A stretch of 6,199 nucleotides of DNA. Origin: Acidimicrobiia bacterium. GTDB lineage: Bacteria > Actinomycetota > Acidimicrobiia > IMCC26256. The position numbers were made by a program, and so were the translations under genes. The stretch is from contig JALRDW010000018.1 in assembly GCA_023262065.1 (NCBI GenBank), positions 1-6,199 on the forward strand, read 5' to 3'. Shown here one piece after another: positions 1 through 6,052 of the stretch (position 1 is its first letter; the number at the start of each line of letters is the position of its first letter). The notes under the pieces are model-generated. The model worked only from the letters and a program-made list of their open reading frames with translations, did not search any database and was not told where the DNA came from.

Positions 1-511
1 CCATGATCCAGAGCGCGGGCACGAGCAGGTGCAGGAACAGCGCCACGCCGAGCAGCACCATCCGCTCGGCCCGCTCCATGAGTCCGCCACGCGCGTCGAA
101 CCCGAGCGCCTCGGCCTTGGCCCGCTCGTAGGAGATGAGCATCGAGAGCGCGAGCGCCGCGAGCGGCAGCATCGCGAGCCGTCCGCCATCCCCCATGAGG
201 TACCAGGCGCAGCCCCCGAGCACGAGGGCGTCCGAGACCCGGTCGGCCACCGAGTCGAAGAAGGAACCCCGGGGGCTGGCGAGGCCGCTCGCGCGGGCCA
301 CCGAACCGTCGAGGAGATCCACGAGGCCGCTCAGGGCGATGCCGAGCACGGCCCAGCGGAGTTCGCCGACCGCGATGAGCCAGGCGGTGATCGCACTGAT
401 GACGAGGCCCGAGGCGGTGAGGATGTCGGGGGTGATCCCCACCCGACGCAACCCCCGACCGATCGGGGCGAGACCCTGGTTGACGGAGACGCGGAGGCGG
501 CCGTCGAGCAA
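1..511 (-). CDS. pgsA: CDP-alcohol phosphatidyltransferase, phosphatidylinositol-phosphate synthase type (3' end beyond window)
   Basis: This is an integral membrane enzyme of phospholipid synthesis. The family transfers a phosphoalcohol onto CDP-diacylglycerol and releases CMP; the actinobacterial member beside thrS and HIT makes phosphatidylinositol phosphate from inositol phosphate. 170 codons are visible out of a usual 200 to 220. The full family motif D-x2-DG-x2-AR-x8-G-x3-D-x3-D is intact: D65, D68, G69, A72, R73, G82, D86, D90. 'RGLRRVGITPD' (residues 19-29), 'ISYERAKAEA' (126-135) and 'MERAER' (145-150) resemble what I recall of mycobacterial PgsA1 (Rv2612c), which favours the inositol over the glycerol type. 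Hydrophobic helices lie near 31-48, 51-67, 94-106, 111-128 and 151-169. I chose the TTG start because AAGGAG lies five bases upstream and no ATG or GTG occurs between the upstream in-frame stop and the conserved N-terminus. Substrate is inferred; family membership is secure. Confidence 0.9.
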   Translation of the reverse strand, partial: MLDGRLRVSVNQGLAPIGRGLRRVGITPDILTASGLVISAITAWLIAVGELRWAVLGIALSGLVDLLDGSVARASGLASPRGSFFDSVADRVSDALVLGGCAWYLMGDGGRLAMLPLAALALSMLISYERAKAEALGFDARGGLMERAERMVLLGVALFLHLLVPALWIM

Positions 512-516
512 CTCGG

Positions 517-522
517 CTCCTT
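517..522 (-). promoter_or_regulatory. Ribosome binding site fixing the TTG start of the phosphatidyltransferase
   Basis: AAGGAG, a near-perfect match to the anti-Shine-Dalgarno sequence, sits five bases before the TTG at 511-509. It decides the start, because the reading frame has no ATG or GTG between its upstream in-frame stop (626-628, the stop of the preceding glycosidase gene) and the conserved 'GRGLRRVGITPD' region. Confidence 0.75.
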
Positions 523-600
523 GGTGGGCGGTGCCGGCGCTGCGACCCGGGGGGCGCGCCGGCGTGGCGGACTCCCGAACGGTACCACCGGATCGTCGCT

Positions 601-623
601 CGGCCCCGGACGCCCGGCGGCCG
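601..623 (-). terminator. GC-rich hairpin after the glycosidase gene, possible terminator
   Basis: Read on the minus strand, two bases after the TGA at 628-626, the sequence forms an outer stem CGGCC/GGCCG, one bulged G, an inner stem CCGG/CCGG and a GCGT loop. That is nine G-C pairs with one bulge. There is no following T-run, so it is not a classical intrinsic terminator. U-less hairpins have been proposed as terminators in actinobacteria, but hairpins also arise by chance at this GC content. Its place directly after a stop and before a gene with its own strong ribosome binding site supports some role. Confidence 0.4.
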
Positions 624-625
624 GG

Positions 626-2851
626 TCAGCGCAGCAGCGGCGCCGGGCTGAGGACCCCGAAGTCCACCGTGGCCGTGGAGCCCTGACGCCACGGGAACAC
701 CCCGGCGGCGTCGTTGCGGCAGGTCCGAGGGACCGCCGTGGGCGACAGGATGCGCTCGCAGTCGGTGTTCCACGAGGCGTAGGCCGCCATCACCGTGCCG
801 TCGGGCTTCGAGAAGAAGGTGAGACCGCCGACCCCCGAACGATCCCGCCCACTCACGAGCCAGGGGCTGCGGGCCGGCGCCTTCGCGCAGGGCCCCAGCG
901 GCGACGAGCACCGGGCCGTCCCGGTGCTGTACGCCGCGGTGCGCCAGTCCCCCGCCGAGTACGCGAGCAGGTAGTCGCCGGACGGCGTCACGACCATCGA
1001 CGGGTTCTCGATGAACGGCGACTCCCACCCGAACTCGAGACCGGTGAGGACGACCGGGGGTCCGGCGCCGCGCCCCTCGGCGTCGAGCGGGACGACCCGG
1101 ATGGGTTCGTCGGTGTCGGAGAACGCGGCGAGGAGGTACTTCGATCCGTCCGGCGCGGTGAACACCTCGGGGTCGAGCGCGCCGCCGCCGGCGGGCGAGG
1201 TCGAGGTCGTCACCCCGCAGGTGAACGCACCGGGATCCGGGACGAAGGGTCCGGCGGGTGCGGAGGACACCGCCCGCGCGATGCACTGGTCGTTGGGTGC
1301 CGGAACGCCCGAGCGGCGGGCCGCGAAGAACATGACGTAGCTCCCACCGAACCGCGCGACCGTCGGCGCCCAGAAGTCCGACGATCCGGGGTCGGCCCAG
1401 GCCGGTCGCGCGACCAGCGCCTCCCCCGTCGCCGCGTCCCAGGAGTTCGCGCCCGTGAGCGGGTACTTGGCCGTCGGGTCGGTGATCGCTCGGACCGGGA
1501 TGCGCACCGGCACACCCTGCACGAGCAGGTTCGAGCCGTAGACGTAGTACACCGCGCCGACCCGCAGCACCGCGGGGTCCGAGACGTTCGGCCAGACCGG
1601 GGTCGCGGGTTGCTGGGGCGGCTGGTGCGCGGCGATGAACGCACCGACGACGTCGACGACGATCCGCGGACACCCCGCGTTCGAGTAGATCGTGATGCTC
1701 CCCCCGGCACCGAGCTTCGTGAGCACCCCGTTCGCCACCGTGGCCCCGGCGGTGTAGTTCAGGTTCGACGCGGTCGGACGCGGCGAGCCCGTCGGATGGA
1801 CGGTGAGGAAGCCGGGCCCGACGGGTCCGTCGACCGTGACGTTGATGGCGACCGCCGGCGCGTCGGCCGGCACCCCGGCCCCGATCGCGGCGGCGATCGG
1901 CAGATCGAAGGTCGCGACCTGCGTGCGCCCGCGGTCGGGACAGACGGTGAGCGAGGCGCGGTCGGTGAGCCGGGAGGGTGTGAGACCGGCGAAGCCCTGG
2001 GTCGCGATCGGCGCGCCGCCCGAGTACCACCCGACGACGTCGACCACCACCCGGACGCAGCCCCCGAAGGTGAAGAGGTTGATCGAACCCCCGGTCCCGA
2101 CCCGCACGACGGTGCCGTTCGGCACCACCGCACCGGGTCGGAAGTTGAGCGTCGATGCCGTCGGCCGCCCCACGCCGGCCGGGTAGGCCGTGAGGTACCC
2201 GCTCGCTCCGGCGACCGAGTTGTCGACGGTGACGTTGAGCGCCACCGCCGCCGCGTTCGCAGGCACCCCGGCGGTGCCCACGACCCCGAGCGACCGGACC
2301 CCGGCGATGCATCCACCGCCGCCCGGCGCGCTCGTGTCGAGCAGTCGACCCGGCGACACCCCGGTGAAGCCCCCGGCGACCGGCGTCCCGGCCGCGTACC
2401 ACCCGACGACGTCCACGATGGTGTGCGGACACCCGTTGCTCGCGAACAGCGAGACTCCGCCGCCGGACCCCACCTTCACCTGCACGTTGTTCGGCACCGC
2501 GGCACCGGCCACGTAGTTCAGGCTCGACGCCTCGGGCCGGCTCACTCCGGCTGGGAAGACGGTGAGGTACCCCGGTCCCGTCGCCCCGACCACCGTGACG
2601 TTGAGCGCGACCGCTGCGGCGTCGGCCGGGACGTCGGCGGGTGCGGCGAGGGGTGCCACGGTGACCGTGCGGGCCGCCCCGCTGACGCAGGGCCCCTGGG
2701 TCGGCTCGCGGGTGTCGAGGATCCGGACCGGGGTGATCCCGGTGAAGGTGCCGGCGCTCGGGGCCGCGTCCGCACCGGGTGCCGTCACGACGGGTACGAC
2801 GGCTGCGACGAGCAGCATCAGCACCGCCAGCACCGGGTTCCGGGACCGCAT
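626..2851 (-). CDS. Secreted three-repeat protein with C-terminal GH43-like glycosidase domain
   Basis: Predicted exported 741-residue glycoside hydrolase. Residues 1-29 form a signal peptide: R2/R4, a hydrophobic core at 7-23, and ADA before the likely cut after A29. Three homologous repeats follow (about 36-152, 162-276, 287-405), then a Pro/Gln linker (411-418) and a GH43-like five-bladed propeller (about 418-741). Propeller landmarks are 'SDPAVLRVGAVYYVYGS' (D425, probable base), 'SDFWAPTVARFGGSYVMFFAAR' split over 491-512, 'LDPEVF' (D560, probable pKa modulator), 'IENPSM' (E615, probable acid; E610 is an alternative) and 'YSTGTARCSSPLGPC' (641-655). Known GH43 enzymes cleave arabinan, xylan or related side chains; the substrate here cannot be told. 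There is no LPXTG or C-terminal membrane helix, so release or non-covalent attachment is expected. The ATG has GGAG six bases upstream (2861-2858). A 157-base gap precedes it and 114 bases follow, suggesting its own transcription. Confidence 0.88.
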   Translation of the reverse strand: MRSRNPVLAVLMLLVAAVVPVVTAPGADAAPSAGTFTGITPVRILDTREPTQGPCVSGAARTVTVAPLAAPADVPADAAAVALNVTVVGATGPGYLTVFPAGVSRPEASSLNYVAGAAVPNNVQVKVGSGGGVSLFASNGCPHTIVDVVGWYAAGTPVAGGFTGVSPGRLLDTSAPGGGGCIAGVRSLGVVGTAGVPANAAAVALNVTVDNSVAGASGYLTAYPAGVGRPTASTLNFRPGAVVPNGTVVRVGTGGSINLFTFGGCVRVVVDVVGWYSGGAPIATQGFAGLTPSRLTDRASLTVCPDRGRTQVATFDLPIAAAIGAGVPADAPAVAINVTVDGPVGPGFLTVHPTGSPRPTASNLNYTAGATVANGVLTKLGAGGSITIYSNAGCPRIVVDVVGAFIAAHQPPQQPATPVWPNVSDPAVLRVGAVYYVYGSNLLVQGVPVRIPVRAITDPTAKYPLTGANSWDAATGEALVARPAWADPGSSDFWAPTVARFGGSYVMFFAARRSGVPAPNDQCIARAVSSAPAGPFVPDPGAFTCGVTTSTSPAGGGALDPEVFTAPDGSKYLLAAFSDTDEPIRVVPLDAEGRGAGPPVVLTGLEFGWESPFIENPSMVVTPSGDYLLAYSAGDWRTAAYSTGTARCSSPLGPCAKAPARSPWLVSGRDRSGVGGLTFFSKPDGTVMAAYASWNTDCERILSPTAVPRTCRNDAAGVFPWRQGSTATVDFGVLSPAPLLR
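1637..1993 (-). repeat. Third, diverged protein repeat next to the catalytic domain
   Basis: Encodes residues 287-405. It starts 'FAGLTPSRLTDR', keeps 'VPADAPAVAINVTV', 'GFLTVHPTGSPRPTASNLNY' and 'IVVDVVG', and has the cysteine pair C304 and C394. It departs from copies 1 and 2 at both ends: LDT has become LTD, and the terminal GWY has become GAF. It is followed at once by the Pro/Gln linker to the GH43-like domain. Confidence 0.82.
2024..2368 (-). repeat. Second 'LDT...ALNVTV...DVVGWY' protein repeat
   Basis: Encodes residues 162-276. It begins 'FTGVSPGRLLDT' and contains 'VPANAAAVALNVTV', 'GYLTAYPAGVGRPTASTLNF', 'VPNGTVVRVG' and 'VVVDVVGWY'. Its cysteine pair is C181 and C265. The spacing to the first copy is nine residues, so the repeats are close to tandem. 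DNA similarity is still visible at the motif cores (for example 'gtgacgttgagcgc' on the plus strand in copies 1 and 2). Confidence 0.85.
2396..2746 (-). repeat. First 'LDTR...ALNVTV...DVVGWY' protein repeat
   Basis: Encodes residues 36-152 of the glycosidase protein. Landmarks are 'FTGITPVRILDTR', 'VPADAAAVALNVTV', 'GYLTVFPAGVSRPEASSLNY', 'VPNNVQVKVG' and 'IVDVVGWY'. It carries one cysteine pair, C55 and C141, at positions matched in the other two copies. It is the most canonical copy, with an intact LDTR. I know this repeat as common in secreted actinobacterial proteins but do not recall a named, characterised family for it. Its alternating hydrophobic pattern suggests an all-beta fold. Confidence 0.85.
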
Positions 2852-2898
2852 CGTTCGCTCCGAGGCATGCCGCCGGGACCCTCCCGGGGCTCAGCGGC

Positions 2899-2904
2899 AC
2901 GTTA
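2899..2904 (-). promoter_or_regulatory. Possible -10 element of the glycosidase gene
   Basis: TAACGT on the minus strand (in the context GGTAACGT) fits the actinobacterial TANNNT -10 pattern and would give a leader of about 40 bases before the ATG at 2851. No TTGACA-like -35 is present 16 to 18 bases upstream. The similar GGTAACCT before thrS is the main reason to list it. Weak evidence. Confidence 0.25.
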
Positions 2905-2952
2905 CCGACCGGGACGGCACCGCCGGCCCCGCCGCCGCTCGCCGGCACCGGT

Positions 2953-2973
2953 TTGATGGACCGTTGATGAACC
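2953..2973. repeat. Two 10-base direct repeats, 11-base period, upstream of the glycosidase gene
   Basis: On the plus strand TTGATGGACC (2953-2962) is followed by TTGATGAACC (2964-2973), 9 of 10 identical with one base between. The 11-base period places both on about the same helical face. They lie 102 to 122 bases before the glycosidase ATG, in one of the few A/T-richer patches of the gap. This would suit a regulator binding site, but function is inference and two short copies can arise by chance. Confidence 0.35.
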
Positions 2974-3008
2974 GTCGGTCGGCGGGGACCCGCGTCCGTC
3001 CTCCGGAC

Positions 3009-3518
3009 TCAGCCGGTGAGGCCGTACTCCGACCAGTCCTCCGGGTTGACCTCCGTGTACTCGCCGAGCACGGTGCCGTCGAGGGCGTCGAGCTCGACCA
3101 GGCCGCGCATCGACGGCGGCTCGTCGGCCGAGTAGAGCAGGATGCGCCAGGTCGGGCGCGAGCGCAGCCCGCGCCATGCGAGCTGCGCCGACGCGTGACC
3201 GACCGGGAACCCGACGGCCCGGGTCGCGGCGACCAGCGCGTCGGTCTCGCTGAGCCGCTGGTGGTACCCGGCCGCGAAGTGGTACAGCCCGAGCACCCCG
3301 AGGAGCACCGCGGCACCCACGAGGCCGCGTTGGTCACCCTGCAGTCCGGCGGTCAGGCAGGTCGCCGCGAGGATGAGGTGGATCGAACCCGCGATGCGGC
3401 GCCGGCCCACGTCGGGGAAGACCGTGGGGCCGACGAACTGGGAGACGTCGAGATCCGCCGGGAGCGCGTCGAGGTGCTCCTCGTCCCCCACGTCCTCGGG
3501 TCGACGATCGGCGGCCAT
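3009..3518 (-). CDS. Uncharacterised two-helix membrane protein
   Basis: I do not recognise this 169-residue protein. It has an acidic N-terminus (residues 1-25, rich in D and E), then 'DVGRRR' before a first hydrophobic helix (about 42-59) and a second one (about 65-85), joined by a short 'QGDQRG' loop. By the positive-inside tendency (RRR at 39-41) both ends are probably cytoplasmic. The C-terminal soluble part (about 90-166) ends with 'LVELDALDGTVLGEYTE' (140-156), a beta-strand/D-x-x-D-G-turn/beta-strand pattern reminiscent of PepSY-type domains; this is a resemblance only. The ATG lies ten bases after the HIT stop, with a modest GGGG two bases before it, so it is probably co-transcribed and translationally coupled with thrS and HIT. 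High-GC third positions agree with a real gene. Confidence 0.8.
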   Translation of the reverse strand: MAADRRPEDVGDEEHLDALPADLDVSQFVGPTVFPDVGRRRIAGSIHLILAATCLTAGLQGDQRGLVGAAVLLGVLGLYHFAAGYHQRLSETDALVAATRAVGFPVGHASAQLAWRGLRSRPTWRILLYSADEPPSMRGLVELDALDGTVLGEYTEVNPEDWSEYGLTG

Positions 3519-3528
3519 GACCCCGAGG

Positions 3529-4056
3529 CTACGCGCCGTCGGCCGTCGGGCCCGCCTCCGGGGTCGCAGCGAGGCGGGCGAGCAACCGCTCGCGGGAGGC
3601 CGCGACCGACTCGGGCAGCACCCGGGTCTCCGCCACGGAGGTCATGAAGTTGGTGTCCCCGTGCCACCGGGGCACGACGTGGAGGTGCAGGTGCTCGGGC
3701 ACCCCCGCCCCGCCGGCCCGACCCACGTTGATGCCGAGGTTGAGCCCCTCGGGCCGGTACTCGGTCTCCACCGCGGTGGCGATGCGCCGGGCCTGGGCCA
3801 TGAGCGCGGTCGCCTCGGCCTCGGTGAGGCCGGTCAGGGTCGCCTCGTGCCGCACCGGGATCACCATCACGTGGCCCGAGGTGTACGGGTACGCGTTCAT
3901 GACCGTGTACACGAGCGGGGTCCGCTCGAGGATGAGGGCCGACGCGTCGTCCGCGCCCTGCAGACCGCAGAACAGGCACCCCTCGGGTCGCCCGCCCGAC
4001 ACCACGTCGTCGATGTACGCGCTGCGCCACCCCGCCCAGAGTCGCTCGAGCGCCAC
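3529..4056 (-). CDS. HIT-family protein, Ap4A phosphorylase/hydrolase-like
   Basis: A 175-residue histidine-triad nucleotide-binding protein. The catalytic triad motif H-x-H-x-H is 'EHLHLHVVPRW' with H122, H124 and H126; the middle or last histidine takes the nucleotidyl or phosphoryl group in this family. Other landmarks are 'LWAGWRSAYI' (6-15), 'CLFC' (C27, C30, probable zinc ligands), 'NAYPYTSGHVMVIP' (54-67), 'GLNLGINVG' (104-112) and 'GDTNFMTSV' (133-141). This layout resembles mycobacterial Rv2613c, which is reported as a diadenosine tetraphosphate phosphorylase, although that protein, as I recall it, lacks this CxxC. The GTG start lies two bases after the thrS stop with AAGG seven bases upstream; the frame stays open far upstream inside thrS, but homology begins here. 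Linkage to a synthetase that can form Ap4A fits the role. Confidence 0.92.
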   Translation of the reverse strand: MALERLWAGWRSAYIDDVVSGGRPEGCLFCGLQGADDASALILERTPLVYTVMNAYPYTSGHVMVIPVRHEATLTGLTEAEATALMAQARRIATAVETEYRPEGLNLGINVGRAGGAGVPEHLHLHVVPRWHGDTNFMTSVAETRVLPESVAASRERLLARLAATPEAGPTADGA

Positions 4057-4058
4057 GG

Positions 4059-6038
4059 TCAGGCCTTGGCCGCGACCTCGTCGCGCACGCGCGCGACGAA
4101 CCGGTCGAGCGGCACGCCACGGTCGGGATCGTCCTGGCCGCGAGCGTTGACCCCGACCGTGCGCTGCTCCACGTCGTCGTCGCCGACCACGAGGATGTAG
4201 GGGACCTTGCCCAACTTGGAGCGCCGGATCCGTGCCCCGAGCGAGTCGGCCGAGGCCTCCCGCAGCTCCACCCGGAGCCCGGCGGCCTCGAGCGCCCCGA
4301 GGACCTCGCGCGCGTACGCGTCGTGGCGATCGGCGACGGGGAGCACCTCGACCTGCACCGGCGCGAGCCAGCTCGGGAACGCGCCCGCGTAGTGCTCGAC
4401 GAGGATGCCGAAGAACCGCTCGATCGATCCGAAGAGCGCGCGGTGCAGCATGATCGGCCGGTGCCGGCTGTTGTCGGCCCCGACGTACTCGAGGTCGAAC
4501 CGGTCCGGGTGGTTGAAGTCGCACTGGATGGTGCTGAGCTGCCACATCCGGCCGATGGCATCCCGGACCTCGATGTCGATCTTCGGACCGTAGAAGGCGG
4601 CGTCGCCCTCCTTGACCGCGTACGGGAGCTGCGCGGTCTCGAGCGCGGTGCGCAGCGCATCGGTGGCGCGGTCCCAGATCTCGTCCGAGCCGACGTACTT
4701 GCCCGGGTCCTTGGTGGACAGGTACGCGCTGAAGTCCGTGAAGCCGAAGGCCCGCAGGACGCTCATGACGAATCCGAGCAACGAGCCGATCTCGTCCTGG
4801 AGCTGATCCTCGGTGCAGTAGATGTGGCTGTCGTCCTGGGTGAACCCCCGGATCCGCATGAGACCGTGGAGCGTGCCCGCGCGCTCGTAGCGGTACACCG
4901 TCCCGAGCTCGAAGAGCCGCAGCGGCAGCTCCCGGTAGGAACGCTGCCGACTGCGGTAGATCAGGCAGTGCATGGGGCAGTTCATCGGCTTCGGGTAGTA
5001 CGTGCCGTTGTCGAGCTCCATCGGCGGATACATGCCGTCCTTGTAGAAGCTCAGGTGCCCGGAGGTCTCGAACAGGTTCGCGTTGGCCAGGTGCGGCGTG
5101 ACCACGAACTCGTACCCGCCGTGCTCGTGCCGCTCACGGCTGTAGTCCTCCATGATCTTGCGGACCATCGCCCCGCGCGGGTGCCACACCGCGAGCCCGC
5201 CGCCGAGCTCCTCCGGGAAGGACAGCAGATCGAGTTCGGTCGCGAGTCGGCGGTGGTCCCGTTTCTCGGCCTCGGCGAGGCGGTGCAGGTGCTCGTCGAG
5301 CGCGGCCCTCGACTCCCACGCGGTGCCGTACACGCGCTGGAGCATCGGGCGCTGCTCGTCCCCGCGCCAGTAGGCACCCGCCAGCTTCATGAGCTTGAAC
5401 GCGCCGAGGCGGGCCGTGGACGGCACGTGCGGACCGCGACACAGGTCGAGGTAGGTCGTGGCGCCGTCCGCATCGACGTTGCGGTAGATGCCCACCACGC
5501 CACCGGCGAGCTCCCCCGCGTCGTCCGAGGCGGCGGCGCCGCTCGAGACGTTCTCGATGATCTCGCGCTTGTAGGGCTGATCGGCGAAGACCGCCATCCC
5601 CTCGTCGAAGGAGCACTCCTCCCGCACGAAGGCCTGATCGGCCTTGACGAGCTCCCGCATGCGGTCCTCGATCCGCCCGAGGTCCTCGTCGGTGAACCGG
5701 GCCCCATCGGGCAGCTCGAAGTCGTAGTAGAAGCCGTCGGCGATCGCCGGACCGATCGCGTACTTCGCCCCCGGGAAGAGGTCGAAGACCGCCTGCGCCA
5801 TGAGGTGCGCGGTGGAGTGGCGCAGCACCTCCCGTCCCGCGTCCGAGTTCGGGGTCACGATCGCCACCGCCGCATCGGCGGTGATGGGACGCCCGAGGTC
5901 GACCACCTCACCGTCCACCTCGGCGGCGATCGCGGCCCGGGCCAGCCCGGCGCCGATCGCCGCGGCGACGTCGGCCCCCGTCGGGGTGCCCTCGAACTCG
6001 CGGGTCGAACCGTCGGGGAGCGTGATCGTGATCGTCAT
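4059..6038 (-). CDS. thrS: Threonyl-tRNA synthetase
   Basis: Complete 659-residue class II synthetase that charges tRNA-Thr in the cytoplasm and edits mis-charged Ser. Domains in order: TGS (1-63); editing domain with HxxxH (H74, H78) and 'LDLCRGPHVPST' (C200, H204); class II core (about 260-555); anticodon-binding domain (about 556-659). Core signatures are 'PKPMNCPMHC' (349-358), 'VYRYERAGTLHGLMRIRGFTQ' split at motif 2 (R383 and E385), 'DDSHIYC' (402-408) and motif 3 'HRALFGSIERF' with R541. The expected zinc ligands C354, H405 and H532 are present, equivalent to E. coli C334, H385 and H511. Length is normal for bacteria (about 640 to 690). The ATG starts a typical TGS strand 'MTITITLPDGS'. 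Only a poor ribosome binding site precedes it. The HIT gene follows after two bases. Confidence 0.98.
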   Translation of the reverse strand: MTITITLPDGSTREFEGTPTGADVAAAIGAGLARAAIAAEVDGEVVDLGRPITADAAVAIVTPNSDAGREVLRHSTAHLMAQAVFDLFPGAKYAIGPAIADGFYYDFELPDGARFTDEDLGRIEDRMRELVKADQAFVREECSFDEGMAVFADQPYKREIIENVSSGAAASDDAGELAGGVVGIYRNVDADGATTYLDLCRGPHVPSTARLGAFKLMKLAGAYWRGDEQRPMLQRVYGTAWESRAALDEHLHRLAEAEKRDHRRLATELDLLSFPEELGGGLAVWHPRGAMVRKIMEDYSRERHEHGGYEFVVTPHLANANLFETSGHLSFYKDGMYPPMELDNGTYYPKPMNCPMHCLIYRSRQRSYRELPLRLFELGTVYRYERAGTLHGLMRIRGFTQDDSHIYCTEDQLQDEIGSLLGFVMSVLRAFGFTDFSAYLSTKDPGKYVGSDEIWDRATDALRTALETAQLPYAVKEGDAAFYGPKIDIEVRDAIGRMWQLSTIQCDFNHPDRFDLEYVGADNSRHRPIMLHRALFGSIERFFGILVEHYAGAFPSWLAPVQVEVLPVADRHDAYAREVLGALEAAGLRVELREASADSLGARIRRSKLGKVPYILVVGDDDVEQRTVGVNARGQDDPDRGVPLDRFVARVRDEVAAKA

Positions 6039-6046
6039 CGCCCGAG

Positions 6047-6052
6047 AGGTTA
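6047..6052 (-). promoter_or_regulatory. Possible -10 element giving a leaderless thrS transcript
   Basis: TAACCT on the minus strand fits TANNNT and ends eight bases before the thrS ATG, so transcription would begin at or within a base or two of the start codon. The lack of a good Shine-Dalgarno sequence (only CGGG close to the ATG) agrees with leaderless translation, which is common in actinobacteria. No clear -35 lies 17 to 18 bases upstream. Read-through from the gene ending at 6073 is the alternative. Confidence 0.35.

Noticed and set aside
135..686. Plus-strand open frame over the left edge
   Set aside because: The opposite strand encodes a complete CDP-alcohol phosphatidyltransferase motif here; the plus-strand product is low-complexity S/R/P/T.
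1637..2746. Repeated DNA words such as those around 'gtgacgttgagcgc' considered as a DNA-level repeat array or CRISPR
   Set aside because: They encode the conserved cores of protein repeats about 116 codons apart and diverge between; there are no short regular repeats with unique spacers.
29..2956. A 975-codon open frame on the plus strand, antisense to the glycosidase and phosphatidyltransferase genes
   Set aside because: Its product is dominated by R, G, D, E, P and H with no hydrophobic core or recognisable motif. The minus-strand frame has a signal peptide, clear repeats and catalytic motifs. Long antisense frames are expected at this GC content.
2994..3008. Inverted repeat GTCCG-5-CGGAC directly after the membrane protein stop
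   Set aside because: Only five base pairs, no extension and no T-run; expected by chance in such GC-rich DNA, so not called as a terminator.
3529..4545. HIT protein extended to 338 residues from an ATG at 4545
   Set aside because: The added 163 residues overlap thrS out of frame and are R/A/G-rich with no similarity to the family. The GTG at 4056 has a suitable ribosome binding site and matches the family N-terminus.
3353..4660. A 435-codon minus-strand frame overlapping the membrane protein, HIT and thrS
   Set aside because: It is an out-of-frame shadow of three well-supported genes; its product is runs of R, S, T and G.
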